Below are positions 43,801 to 58,800 of a stretch of DNA of 64,000 bases, piece by piece. The notes beneath the pieces are model-generated. The model saw only the letters and a list, made by a program, of their open reading frames with translations. It was not told where the DNA came from and did no database searches. The DNA lies in the NCBI GenBank assembly GCA_937926205.1, contig CALEYL010000012.1, forward strand, positions 23,422 to 87,421, in the 5' to 3' direction. Each line of letters opens with the position of its first letter. Within the stretch, counting starts at the first letter, position 1. Made by a program: the position numbers and the translations under genes. The DNA comes from an uncultured Saprospiraceae bacterium (GTDB lineage Bacteria; Bacteroidota; Bacteroidia; Chitinophagales; Saprospiraceae).

Positions 43801-46800
43801 GCTCCAGCAAAGCAGAGGTGCAACCGCTGTCTTCGATTTGAAGACTGATGGTTTTCATCCCGGCATCCGGCCAGGAAACCTGATAGGGTCCACCTGCTGA
43901 ACCGGTAGCCGTAGCGTTTGCATCAAAATTCCAAATAAATACAGCTTGCGTAGACGCTGTGCCTGTATACGTCACGGTGGTTTCCCCGTTTTCGCAAGGT
44001 GCTGCTCCAATCACAAAATCTGGCGTAGGCACCGGATTGACCTGTACGAGGATGGTGTCCGTATAAGAACAGGCGCCTTCCTGATACAGCACAACCACCG
44101 GTATGGTGCGCCCGGTCATCCCCGGATGCGTAACAAACAGGTTTTGCTGGCCGTTGATGATGCCTTCACCCGACCACGAGAAGGTTCCCGTACCACTGCC
44201 ACCAACTACTGAAGCCTCAAGTTGAAGGGTGTCCGGTACGCCGGTAAAGCAGGTAAAAGCAGGAGAAGTCTGCAATTGAAGGTCGGCGCATGGCGCAGTG
44301 GAACAACTGTGTAATTGCACATTTCCAGGACAGGAATTGCTGCTGGTTGTGGTTAGCTGGATGATGATTTCCTGTTCAGGGGCAAGATTAATCATTCGAT
44401 AGCTGGTATCAGAAGTAATCATGCCGATGGGGCCCTGAATCAGGTTGATGACGTAAGCCGCAGCGCCCGGTACGTCATTCCAGTAAAACTCTACGCTGTT
44501 TATCGTTGAAATGCATTGAATGTCAGGAATATCAACAGGAGGATCTACCTGTATCTGCTGAATGAAAGGCACCGATGTGCAGCCTTCATCTTCCACAACA
44601 AGTCGAACTACCTTTATGCCTGGCGTAGGCCAGCTTACTTCTAGGGGCCCACTCCCGCTCCCGCTGACCAGGCTTCCGCCATCGAGATTCCATAAAAAAG
44701 TTCCACCGGGGGGAGGGGTACCCGTATAGGTCAGCGTAGCGGTTTCATCCAGACAAATCACCGGATCAACGGTGAAAAATGAAGAAGGTCTGTGAATGAC
44801 CCGTATGGTCGCTTCAGCACTGTAGAGACAGTTGCCTTCTGTATAGGTGTACGTAATGAGATTATCGCCTTCTAATGCCGAACCCGGGAAAAAAGTGCCT
44901 GTCAGGGTATCCAGAATTCCCGGCCCCTGCCAGTTGCCAATGCCATTCCCGGTACCGCCCGTAACCGTTGCGGTCAACTGAAGGATTCCTGTATTGGGAA
45001 GCAGGCAGATTGGCCCGGGTGTCACCAGCGAGATGTTCACATCGGGGCAGTCCTGAGCAATACAAATGCGTTGAGAAGAAGTGTCGGGGCAGGTGGTGGC
45101 GCTTAGCGCAGATAAGGCTATTTCTACTGCTGTTCCCGGAAGAAGGCCATCTACCAGAAAGCTGGTGTCAGAGGGCATGATTCCTGTTTCACCACTCAAA
45201 ACATCAACGGTATAGGAGGCTACCTCAGGCAGAGGATTCCAATAAAATTCAACAGAGGATACGGTCGTCCGGCAAAATATTTCAGGTGGCGCCAACAGCG
45301 ATTCAACCTCAATGGTTCTGAAAATGGTATCCGGCGGGCAAACGCCGTCTGTAACCACCAGTTGCACAGTCTTAATACCCGGCGTATTCCAGATGAGCCG
45401 ATAAGGGCCACTTCCTGAACCTGAAACAACCGTGGCGCCATTAAAACTCCAGGTGAAGATGGCCGTATCTGAAGCCATTCCGGTAAAAATCGCAGTAGCG
45501 GTATCCATCACACAAATGATGGAATCCAGGTTCATGTCCAGTACAGCCGGGGCCTGTACCAGTATTTGGGTGGTATCGCTTCCCGAACAACCGTTTAGCG
45601 TATAGGTATAGCGGACAGTGTGCGTGCCGGGGCCAGCCAACGCAGGATCAAACATCCCGGTACCTGTGGCAGAGATCCCGGGGCCACTCCACACGCCGGT
45701 TCCTCCCGGCGCACTGACGCTTGCGGTAAGGGTTATGACTGATGCCATGCTGTCGAAACAGAGGGGCGCAACAGCCGCTACGGCTACATCCGGAGGTGTG
45801 CAGGATGTGCTTGTGCAGGAAACCGTACCGCTCCAGGCACTGGTACAGCCCCCTGACCCAACGGCCAGTACGTGAATGTTGACCGTTTCTCCAGGTGATA
45901 AATTGTTGACCGTAAAAGTATTGCCGGATAAAGTGCCACTCTGGCCGCTCAGCACCTCCACCTGATAGGAAGTGGCTCCCGAGACAGCAGGCCAGGAGAA
46001 AACAATCTGATTTTGGCTGATGGATTGACACACCGGCAGTGGAACGGCAGGGGTGAGTCCAACAACAATAGGTTGTGTCACCGTTGCGGTACAGGGAGCC
46101 GTTCCAGCGGTATAAGAGACGTTGTGGCTGCCGGCGCCAAGGGTTAAGGGGTTAAAAATCGTGGCTGTGGCGCCATTTATGGTCCATACGCCTCCAGGTT
46201 CAGCACCTGAATTCAGCAAGGTATTTAAGTTAAAAGCTGCACTGCCGGTACATAATCCTTGTGGCGGTGTCCAGTTTGCGTTAGGCAAAGGCAAAATCAG
46301 GATGCTGTGTGCAACCTGGTTAATGCAGGGAAGGGTTCCTACTGAATAAGTAATGTTGTGAAGCCCGGGGCCGAGTTGTGCGGGGTTCAGAAAAGTAGAA
46401 ACAATGCCATTGATCCGCCAGGTTCCTCCGGTTTCTGCTCCCGGAGCTAAGAGTGTGTTGAGGTTAATGGGGAGCGTTGTCAGGCAGATGTTAAGCGGTG
46501 GATTCCAGTCTGCATTAGGGAAGGGCAGCACTGTGATAAAACCGGTTTGGGATTCAATGCAGGGGGCCTGGCCAACCGTATAACGGACCTGATGCACGCC
46601 GGGGCCTAATATTTGAGGGTCAAAAAAAACAGCCGGATTGCCGTTAACTGTCCACGTACCTCCGGGAGTAGCCCAGGAAGCCAGCAAGCTATTAAGGGCG
46701 AAAGGAGGAGAACCTTCGCACAGGTCAGTCGGAGGAAACCAGGTCGGATCTACATCTACCAGCGTAACTGTAACAAAATCAGTCGCTTCACAAAGTTCGG

Positions 46801-49800
46801 AGAAGAAGATGTCATCTATCGCGAAATCATTTCCACTCAACGCTGTATTCTGATTTACAATACAGATTTGTGCCACCCCGGTAGGGCCGGAATTCCAGAT
46901 CTGAAAAAATTCAGTCCAGTTACAGGTTACCGGGGAAGCATTGAATGTTCCGCCAATGATCACGCCGTTTACTGAAAATTGCAGTTGAGCCGGAGAAGCA
47001 GCGACGACAGAAGCAATCCAGGCACTGAAGCCGTAATTGGTGTTTGGCGTAACGGTGACGTTTTGGCACCAGACATTCTGGTTGGCCACTCCTGCTCCGT
47101 TTACGACCATCATATTTCCTGTTCCCGGCGAATGGTCGTTGCAGTTGGCAAAATTGGTGTGGGTCAGGTTGGGATTGGTGGCAACGGCATACTGCCCTTC
47201 AAGGCTCAATAAGCCAAAAGCCCCACCCGTTCCCGGTATATAATCACTCGTGAAACCCGATGCTCCGGCGCTGAAATCGCCATTTACAATCAGGTTGTCC
47301 GTAGAAAGCGCACTGACCGTAACCTGGTACACTCCACTGCCGGTTGCTACAGCTGTTGTGTTGGCAGCGTTTGGATTTGCCACTCCGGCAGTCGGTGTCC
47401 ATTGTATCAGTTGCGGTGTTCCGCCACTGATGTTGGCGTTCAGCGTAATGGTTTGTCCCGGATTGCAAATCGTAATGTTGCTCGGATTCGTCGTCACGGA
47501 AAGGTTACAGGCGAGGGGCTCCTGAGGAAATTCCGGTATGGAATTCCATCCAATAAGCCCGCATAACAACAGCTGGAGTAAGTTCATATCCTTTGTACAA
47601 ATTGTAAGTATCCACGATAAGGGGGGAAGTCGTTGGACAAAATTAGTTTTTTTGTGGAGTACATCGATACGATTTTACAATGTATAGACATCATTCCATT
47701 AAAAACGACGGAAGTGTGACAACTGCAATTTGTTATTAGGGGGGTAAAAATAAACACCAGTTCCTGTAGTTTTCAGGCGCATGGATTGGTATTATCTGTT
47801 AAAAAGGACCTACTGCTTGCTATTTCGGGCTTTTGCCGTCATATCTGCCTGACCTACCAAAACAGAGCACTTACTTCTGGCATCTGACGGTGGGTGATGG
47901 GGGGCAGACGGAGAAGCTGAGTGTGTTGCGATAGGCGTATCTTGTGCCGAAGTAAGGGGGTCTCAAAAGGCAATAAGCAAAAGGCAAATGGGCGAATTTT
48001 ATCCTGAAAAGCAGTTTTTTACCCGGAAATAGTCCATTATTTGGTCCAATGGTGCCATTTTGCCTTTTGCCTTTTTTGAGACAGGACCGCTGATGTGCTA
48101 CCGCACCAAACTCACTTCTCCTTTTTCCTTAAGCACTTCGCCGTTCAGCAGTTCAAATTCTATGGAATAGACGTAGACTGCAGGCGTCATAACCTTTCCG
48201 CGCGCTTTTCCATCCCAGCCAAATTCCGGATCATTGGCCTCAAAGTTCTGTCTTTCAAACAGCATATTGCCCCAGCGATCCCAAACCCGGAAACTGCGGA
48301 TGACGCTGATGTCTTCCCCTGCGTTGATGTAAAAACGATCGTTGTATCCGTCATCATTTGGAGAAAATGCGTTTGGAATATACAGGCGAAGGCGTCGCGA
48401 CAGGGAAATAGTCAGCTGATCGGTAGCGGTACAGCCATTCAAATCCGTAACCAGCACCTGATAGGTCGTAGTCGTTAGTGGTGTAACAAAAGCCGAAGTA
48501 CAATCTGTGCAACCCGGAATTGCCGGTGTCCAAAGAATAGAAGCGATTTGATCTGAAGGGATATTGACTAACGCCGTTAAGCGGATGCTGTCGCCGAGAA
48601 CGAGGGTCTGTGCGGCAATCGGATCACCGGAATGACTGAGTTCTACCGTAATTTCCTGAGGCGCACTCAGCGTTTGTGACAGTGTGGTTTCGCAGCCATT
48701 GGCATCCTGAACGACAATCGTATAATCCCCGGAGGTAAGGTTGCTGAAAACCGGCTGGGTGTTCAGCCCGGCAGCATTGATTTGATACAGATAAGGCCCC
48801 TCGCCACCGCTCACATTCACGACTTCGATGGCGCCGCTCGTGGGTTGATTGCATGCCACTGGCGTTACATTCAGCTCGGCGCTGATTTGCGCAACTGTTG
48901 AAATTACCGTTACCTGGTCTGTTGCACTGCAACCGGTGGCCGGATTGGTGACGGTTAAGGTATAAGTGGCTGATTTTGTGACGACCGTTGTTGGGGTTGT
49001 TAAATTTAGGGGTACCCCACTGCCGTCTGACCAATTGTAGGTCATGCCCGGAGTGGTATTTGTGCCGCCAATGGTAACATCTATCACGGTACAATCCAAT
49101 TCCTGATCGGCGCCGGCATCGGCTACGGGCACAGGGTTGATGATTACCGTTACCGTCGCTTCCACATCGGAGCAGGGCGCCGTCGCATCGATGAAATACC
49201 GGAAGGTATAAGACCCCGGGGCCTGGTTGGCGGTATTAAAAGAACCGGCTGCAGCATTGAAAGCGCCAGCAGATGAAGGAGTTGCAGAGGTTTCAGTCCA
49301 AACACCGCCCGGGTCTTCGCCCTGCAACAGATTGGCCAAAGTAACTGAAGCAGGCGTATTGCTGCAAAAAGACGGCGCAGGGAGCGCTTGTCCGGCAGTT
49401 CGCGCCGGTTGAATGGTCAGTGCCTGGATCTGATCTTTGGTACAATTGCCTAAAGTAACAGCATAACGGATACTGTGCCCTCCGGGGGCTAAAGCACTCG
49501 GATTTAGGGTCGTGGCAGGCATGCCGTCTATGGTCCAGACGCCGCCAGGCGTTGCCGTTGGGCTGAGCAGGCTGTTCAGGGGAATGGCAGCGGCATTGCT
49601 GCACAGTGCGCCCGGGGTGTTCCAGGTCGCATCGAGGTTGGCTACCGTGATGGTGACCTCGTCTGTTGTTTGACAAATCTGGCGGAAGCTGATGTCGTCT
49701 AAAGAAAAGTCGTTGCCGCTGGCGGTTGTATTGACATTGACAATGCAGATCGTTGCCGTTGTGGCGCTACCGGATGTCCACGTAGCGTTGAACTGCGTCC

Positions 49801-52800
49801 AGTTGCAGGTAGAAGACGATGCCTGGTAGACATTGCCGATTTGTTGCCCGTTGATCGAAAATCGCAGCCTTGCCGGGTTTTGGGAAACGGCGGAGCAGGC
49901 CCAGGCGCTGAACTGGTATTCCGTATTGGGTTGGATGGTAATGGTTTGACACCAGACGTTGTTCGACTGCCCCGAGCCGTTTACCGTCATCATATTGCCA
50001 GGAACGTCGCCGGTATGGTCTTCGCAATTGGCAAACTGGTTGTGAGCCTGGCTGGAGTTCGTAACGATGGCGTATTCGTTTTCGAGGATGCCGATACTGG
50101 CCCCGCTGTCGTAAGAATAGTCGGTGTCGAAATTGACATCGCCCTGATTGAAATTACCGTTCACCACCAGATTGGTAGGAGACAGGCTGCGCACCAGAAT
50201 GCTATAGGTGGAAGTGGCGCTGACATTGGCGGTGGTGTTCAGCGCCGTTGGGTTAGACAATCCTGTTGATGGGGTCCATTGCGCACTGAGCATGGCGCCT
50301 CCGCTGATGGTAGCGGTTAATGTTGCGTTACCTGGCGCGCAAATGGTGGCGTCCGGGCCTGCATTTACCGTAACGGGGCAGTTTTGAGCCCCTGCAAACT
50401 GAAGGAAGAAGAAAAAACCGGCAGTTGCCAGCACCAAGGATAAGCCGTTTCTTTTTTTCATAGCAAAAAAGATTGAAGATTGAATGGGCATTTCTCTACC
50501 CGGCCGTCCCTGATTTGTTGTTTCGCAGCGCCTGGAATAACAGGAAGCGCCCGTTGACTCACCTGATACGACCGTGGAGGTGGCTTTGCTAAAATTCAAG
50601 CCCTGTATAGCGTATCAGTCAGCAAATCTAAATAAGATTTTTTACTCATCCTCATCAATTTCCATTTTTGCAGCCGCCAATTCGCTGTAAGCATGCCGAT
50701 CTCCGGCTTTTTGAGCGACTTCCATGCCCGTTTTGTAGGTTGCGATGGCCAATTCCGGTTGTTTCAGGCGTTCGTAGAGTTTGCCCAGGTGGTAATAAAC
50801 GCCCACATAATCGCGGTCTTTTTCTGTAATTTTGAGGTACCATGCAAGCGCGTCTTCCCACTGTTGCAGGGTTTCATACTCCTTTGCAATTCCAAAAGTA
50901 AGAAAAGGATCGCCGGGCGATTGAGCCAGGAAGGCTAAGAGCTGCTGCATGCGGTCGGTTGACATAGATTTCTGTTTAGGATGCAAAGGTGGTAAATCTT
51001 CCGTTATAAGGAGCACCATTCCCCTGTTCTGGTTCTAAGTGCTTTGTTTTTCTGCAAAAGAAGGAGGGATCAGTGCGTTTGCTTATTGATTTAGAAGGAG
51101 AACCTGAGTTGCAGAAAGGGAATGAACGAATGTTGATGATAAAGCTGTGTTACCTTGTGATCGCATCATTCACGTGAAGTGCATTGCGTGGCTTCATCGG
51201 TTTATCCAGCTCGAAAATCGCATTCGGTTGCAACCAATCATTGTTCCATTGAGAAGTCAATAACAGGGTTGTGCGTTGCTCCTTCTTTTCAAGTAAAAGT
51301 CGGGTGATGTTGACGCGAATGTTGTCGGGTAAATCAGTGAAGGGCTCGTCGATCAGAAGGACTGGTTTTTGAGTGAGAAAGGCCCGGGCGTATTGTAATA
51401 ATTTTCGTTGACCCCCTGAAAGCCTGGCGCCAAGGTCTCCGATTTCATCATCGAGCGTCAGGCATAATGGATCAGGCATGCCGGTTTGCAGGGCATTCAG
51501 TATCCGCGCTGCTTCTTCGCGTTTATTCGTTTTCCTGCTATACGAAATGGCTTCGAAAACAGTCTTTCCGAGTAAATAAAATCCGTCTGAAACCGCTGAG
51601 ATGTTGCGTCGCAGGGTTTTATAATCCACGGTTGATAAATCCTGGCCATCGATGAGCAACTGGCCGCTTTGAACCGGGTAAATACCCATAAGCAGTTTTA
51701 TTAATGTCGTTTTTCCAAAACCAGATGGGGCTGTCAATACTGTTATCCGGCCTGGTTGTATGCTTAGATTCAATTCTTTGAAAAGAAGGTCCTTTTTTGA
51801 AAAACCAAAGCCGAGTTTTCGAAACTCAATTTTGCCTTTTTTAAACTTAAAAACCTGTCGGTTTTTCTCTTCCGCTTCGAGGTATAAAACTGCCAGTAAC
51901 TTTTCGAATGAAAGACTGCCTGTTTTCCATACCGTGTTGACCCGAATGATTCGGCGCAGTACTGGCAGTATGGTGATGAACAATAGCACAAATGCAAGCA
52001 TTGCGCCACTATCGAAGGCAACTCCGTTTTGATACTGCCTGTAAATTGCCCAAAGTGCTATTCCGAGTACTGCATAAATCAATCCGGGCCCCAGCGCATA
52101 GATCAGTCCGTAGACCTTTTGGTATTGCCTGCCTCGTTTGTATAGTTCGTTGGATTTTTTTTCAAATTTTTGAATTTCAGTTACCTCTTTATTGAAAGCT
52201 TTGATTGTCGATGACGTCATAAGACGGCTGTTAATGAACGAGAGCAGAAGCGAGCGGCTATTGCGTCGTTTCGACATTGTGGCGTAGAGTTTTTTATTCA
52301 AAAAATGCATGATGGTCAGGGTTAAGGCAACTCCTGCTGTCATGACCAGCATGATGACCAAATTGAGCCATAGGAGGAATCCAAAAGCGATCAATAGGAG
52401 TAAAAGATCAACCGCAAATTGCACCATGCCGGCCGTGAGGTATTTTTGCAGGCTCTGCATGTCGCCGGAATAGCGCAGTAAATATTTACCAATCCCTTTT
52501 TGGTCATATATGGCTGTATTGACACGCAATTGGTGTGCAAAGAGTTGTTCCCTGACTTGCTGTGAAAAACGCTCCCCTAACAGCCCGGTGGAATAGCGTT
52601 GCAAAAAGTGAAAGACGGTACGAAGGAATATCAGGGTAAAAAAGAAGGCTAAAAACGATGGTATATCAGCCCACCAGGATCCCGGCAACCACTCAAGATA
52701 ATGGGCCCTGCGGGAGCCAACCCCGAAAAGCAGTTCGAAGTATTTACCCAGACTCACAGGGAGCAGTATGACGAAAAAATTGGCAAACAATCCGCACAAC

Positions 52801-55800
52801 AAGGCCGTCAGAGACAAAGCCTTGTTGTGCAAGATAAAAGAAAGTAAAATCTGCCGCCTGGTAAGTATTTTCATTGCTGAAAATTTTGTGTGGGGAACTG
52901 GCGCTTTGCCTGAATTCATCGTTTTTATGCCTTACACTGCTGAAGCGACAGGCATGCGTTTATTCAGCACACTTTTGTGCAATTTTTTGAGGGTGTGGCC
53001 AGCGCTGATTTTCGTATTGGCAGCTGTATTCTTATTCAGAAGATCTACAATGGCAGCCGTGCCTATTTCGGAGATGTGCCGCACGGGTACATGGGTTCGG
53101 CGGCTGACTTCTTCGCGAAGGAGGGGGCTGATCGTGAACAACCCGCTCACTGCCATCGGCTCGATGCCACATTGCCTCAAAAGGGTGATGCCGTTGAGTG
53201 CGCTCAGGCTTTCAGGCGCTGAAAAAATGACATGACTGACGGTGTTCATAAAGGATTCATCGTGCAACAACATTTCTGTTTCGCGTTGGAAAATACCATC
53301 GGCAATTTCCACAACAACGTAATCGGGATTGACGGTTTTCGCCAAAGCCAGCAAACTCTCATACAAATTGAGCAACTCTTCAATATTACAAAGGTAAGTG
53401 GAAGGGAAGCCGAGCTTTGAAAAATCCGTAGAAAAATCGGCGCCACAATCCCGGGCAAAGTGAATGTCTTTGGTATAAACTGTACCGGTTAATTTGATGA
53501 AGGCTACTTTGTAACCAGCTGCCTTCAGGCCCCGGCACGTATAGGCAGCTGAGGTCGTTTTGCCGCTGTCCATACTGGCGCCGAGCGAAAGGATTATTTT
53601 GTAAGGACGGGGCGCTAAATGTTCAAAGGCCATTTCTTCTTTGCCAAAATATTTAGTATTAATAACCTGCCCCAGATCGTCCGTAGCATAACCTACGAGC
53701 CGGAGTGTGGTTGGGCCAATCGACTCAAATTTTTCGTGCATGGAGGCCAGAATACCAACGGCGCCCCCTTTGCCAAGGATATGGTACTGGTGCTGATAGG
53801 CTGCCGGCACGTAGCCTTCGAACTGTTCGGTAGCATAGCGATTTCCAAAGGCAGCCAGAATCAGGTCTCCGGGAAAAATATAGATGCTGTTGCCGTTAAG
53901 TCCCTGAATAGAATCATGTTTGCCGATTTCGAGGACTTTAAAAACAGCAAGGTCGCCTGCTTTTGGTTTGTGTGTCATGCGAATAGACCTGGAAATTCTG
54001 AACTTCTCAATGCCCTGGGCAATGATGGCCTTTTTTAATACCTTGGTTGTCATGTTAGTCAAGTTTAAATTGGTGTGTAAAAGATAACCCCAGCACGGAG
54101 TAATCATTGAAAGGATATTTAATTTTCGAACCGTTTTTACTTAGAATATTAAGGTCGCGGTTTTCTGTGAGGCTGGTGTTGAATTCCTTGTTCCAGGCGT
54201 AGTACAGCGAAATGCTCCATCTTTTTGCTGGCTTCAAAACAAGGCCCCCCGTAAGCCGGAACCGATGAAAATCATTGGGGGCATGGTGGGCAACTACCTC
54301 CCGATTGGCATCATAATAAGTAAGGGGGACGCCATCGTAATAATAATAGAGCTGGCCTTTTAGAAACGGCCTCCCATGCCATGGCAATACTTTGTTTTTA
54401 AGAGCATATGAGATGGTGTAAACGCCTCGGATGCGGTGTTTTTTCTGTTGTGGAAAATACCACTCTACTTCAAAGATGTTTTTGATGGGTACGCCAAAAA
54501 TTCTGCGAAACTGAATACCCGTAGAAAGCTTGTGATACAGCTCAAACTGACTGCCACTGCGGAAGTGAAACTGTTCCACTCCGGCCAGCAGGTAAGTATT
54601 CTTATGCAGTTTATAGGTTCCACCTAAACTTAACTGCAAAAATTGGAGTTCATAAGGTTTCGTATTGGTGCAGTTCAACAGGCTGATGTCGAATGCCAGT
54701 TTTTTGCTCACGGATAGTTCTGCGCCAACGGAAAACCAGTTTTTAAAGCCAGACGGCAGGTCTTGTCCTTGTAGTTTAAGGACGGAAACCAAAACGATTG
54801 ATGAGAAAAACATTCGCTTTTTCATACAAAAGGGTATTTATCTGCCATTGAAAATGAAGCGTTTTTGCTTTGAAGACGTATTGTCTTTGTCAAAGTTAGA
54901 TGCGATGAGAAGGGAATAAAAATGATACCTGCTGAGTAGGCAACATTAGGCACTCAATGAGAAAATTCCGGGGCCAAAGGATTGCTGGAAAGGTGTGCGA
55001 AAGGGTGTGAATTTACTTCATATCTGGAAATCTCTCATAAGAACAGCCACTATCCGATCCTTTTGCCGGAGATGGTGCCGCAAATGCATTTCGGCAAACT
55101 GCAGCCATTCACCGGCGTTAAAGTACTTTAACCCAGGGTGTCGGGTTTTGCCTTTAAATGGACTGTGGGTAATCAATGTTTCAATTTGCCGGACTTCTTC
55201 TTTTAAATCCATTAAGGCTAGCTCGATTTGTTTCTTGCTCTCAGGGTTTGGTGTTAGCGCATTTGAAGGCGGGCCTTCTATGAGGATGTCCGGGAATGCG
55301 TTATTGTGGAACATTTCCCGTGCCTGAGGTAAAGCTTCTCCAAGGGCATTTTCATTGGAAGCCAAACAAATTTTTATTTGTTCAATAAAATAATGCGTAC
55401 TTTCGATCAGGTGCATGTAAAGCTGTCCAAGAGACCAGCTATCAGGAGCAGGTTTGACACACAACTGTTCTAATTTGTAGGGCTCCAGTTCCTTGATCCA
55501 GGTATCGATGGTATGATTAAAGTCTTCAACTAACATGCATTAATTCATTAAATTTGTTCGCTGTTTTCCATGATTTCAGGAGGCCACCGGACCTAATGTT
55601 ATCGCCTTGCGGGAATGAGGCAAAGCGAGGCGTGAGATTACTCAACTAAACGAATCTCCGCCTGCTGTGTTTCTAAGATAGAAGCCATTGATTGCAAATA
55701 TATCCTGAAATTTTACCGTTGAAGCTCTTTGTCAAATACATGGTCTCTAACCGCTGCAAAATGGCAGTTAAGTCGGCGTTGAACGAACTCGGCCTGCATT

Positions 55801-58800
55801 TTATATTTGTAGACCTCGGCGAAGTGGAGATCAGGGAGGAGTTGACTGCCGAACAGCGCGGGCAGCTGAACAAGGAACTGCAAAAATCCGGGCTGGAATT
55901 GATGGACGACAAAAAAGCCATGTTAATTGAAAAAATAAAAGGCGTTGTTATTGACATGGTGCATTTTGCAGCGGAACGTCCCAAAACCAATTTTTCGGAT
56001 TTTCTTAGTGAAAAACTTCATTACGATTATACTTATTTGGCCAACCTTTTTTCTGAAACAACTGGGGTCACCATTGAACACTACATCATCGCTCACAAAA
56101 TTGAACGGGTTAAAGAATTGCTTTTATACGATGAGCTTAATCTTACCGAAATATCCTATAAGCTGAACTACAGCAGCGTCGCGCATTTATCCAACCAGTT
56201 TAAAAAAGTCACGGGCTTAACGCCTACTTTTTTCAAAAAGCTCAAGCATAAAAAAAGGAAACCCCTTGATAATGTCTGAATAATGTAATTCTTTTCAAAA
56301 GTTTTGTAACACACCTCGCTTTAAAGAGACCCACCTTTGCAATACTGTGAAAATTACTTCATAGTTGAAAATCTTTTGAAATGAAAAAACTTACAATGTA
56401 TGCAATGGCGGCATTTTTATTGCTGTCAGTTGTTCCCCTTCAAGTGAGCGCTGTTACAGGCGTTGATCCAATTTCCACACCTGCAACGACACCTGCCGAA
56501 TCCGCAAGAGCAGAGGTATTAACCGCCAGATTGAGCGAAATTAAAGAAATGGACCGTTCCAGTATGAACGCTTCAGAAAAGAAAGAAATGCGGAAAGAAG
56601 TACGCTCCATCAAAAAAGAACTCAGAGAACAAGCCAGCGGCGTTTACCTTTCTGTTGGCGCATTGCTCCTCGTAGTGTTGTTGTTGATTCTGTTGTTGTA
56701 AGAATAAGGACATCCCGAAGATTACCACAAACAAAACCGATTCACCATTTTAATTGAAGAAATCATGGGAAATATACTCTATTACATCGCCGTAATCTTA
56801 GTCATTGGATGGCTTATTGGGTTTGTTGGTTACAATGCTGGCGGCCTTATCCACACCCTGCTGGTTATTGCAATCATTGTTGTTATACTGAGGGTCATCC
56901 AGGGAAAAAGTCCGGTTTAACAATTTGGGTATGCTAATGGGTACTGCAGACAACCGAAAAATTAACTTGTAAAATCAAAAAAAAAATGCAAACCAAAACA
57001 TTAGGTATTATCCTTATTGTCATTGGAGTCATTATGATTGCATACACCGGGTTTCATTTTGTCACTACTGAAAATGTAGTGGACATTGGCCCGATTGAAA
57101 TTAATCAGGAAAAAAATCACTTTGTCCAATGGTCGCCTATTGCAGGCATAGTCCTCCTTATTGGAGGGATTTTTCTGATGATTCGCAAAAGTAGTGCTAC
57201 TTAGATTACATCCCATGATTAGTTGATTATACTATGCAAAGCCCGGGTCTATTTGACACGGGCTTTTTTATTTGGGTTATGGGATTTTAAAAAAAATGTA
57301 TTAACTTTAAATTAATGTATTGATAATGTGTGAATTATATAAATTATTATAAAAATTATATAACATGTTCGGGTATTTAAAATTTGAAATTTGCAATAAC
57401 AAATATTTTAAGAATTTATGTAAATAAAATAATATTCAGCATGAAACAAATTATACTAAATGCATGGGGCGTAATTATATTATTCTTAATACCCTATGCA
57501 AATTTTGGACAAGCACCCGACTTAGGGACAGCGTCGGGCTTTGCTGCATTTACGGCAGTTGGAGCTTTCAATAATCTTGGGACAAGCGTTGTAACGGGGG
57601 ATATTGGCACAGATGCAGGAGCGTTTTCCGGATTTCCACCCGGAGTTGTTGTTGGTGGAATTCACATAGCAGATGCTTTGTCTGCACAAGCGGCTGTAGA
57701 TGTGGATGTTGCATACAGCGCTTTGAGTAGTTTGACTTGTGGCCTTGTTCATGGCGTTACATTTGGTAATGGCGAAGTGCTTGGGCCCAATATTTACTGT
57801 GCCGGGGCTGCTTCTACATTAAATGGAAATTTAACCCTGGATGGCCTTGGTAATTCCGATGCTCTATTTGTTTTCCAGATAGATGGCGCTTTTGCGACAA
57901 GCGCATTTTCCAGCGTTACGCTGATTAATGGCGCTTCTTTATGCAATGTGTATTGGCAAATCAATGGGGAATTTAATTTAGGAGATTTTTCGACTTTCAG
58001 GGGAACTGTCCTTGTGAACGGCGCCATCAACTTGTTGGAAGGAGCCGATCTTATTGGAAGAATTCTTTCTCGTCAGGGAGCAATTTCACTATTCAATAAT
58101 ACCATTACCCTCGGATTGCCTGCGGTTGCAGCAGTCATCAGCGCAGACGGCCCAACCTCATTCTGCATTGGCGGGAGCGTGACGCTTTCCGGCAATGTTG
58201 ACGGCATTTGGAGCACCGGAGAAATCACGCCATCCATAACTGTAAGCACCAGCGGCGATTATTTTGTAACGAACACAACGGTTTGCAGCACAGAAACCTC
58301 CAATCATATTATTGTTACGGTAAACCCATTACCCATATGCTTCATCACAGGCGATTTAACCATCTGTGAGGGAGAAACGACGGACCTCTGCGCCCCACCC
58401 GGCAATTCCTACTTGTGGAGCACAGGTGAAATGATGGAATGTATCACGGTGAGCGTTTCAGGACTGTATATGGTTACCATTATAGACTTGAATGGATGCA
58501 CCAGCACCTGCAGCGCTACAGTTACCGTCAATCCACTGCCAGTTTGCAGTATTACCGGAAATTTATCGCTTTGCGATGCAGGGCAAACCACTGAGTTGTG
58601 CGCTCCCCTTGGATATACCTATTTGTGGAGCACCGGCGCTGTGACCGATTGTATTACTGTGACCGCAGGCGTGTATTCTGTGGTTATTACAGACGCGAAC
58701 GGATGCAGCAGCACCTGCAGCGTGACCGTTACATTCAATCCACTGCCAGTTTGCACCATCACAGGCGATTTGTTACTCTGTGAAGGGGCGTCAACCGAAC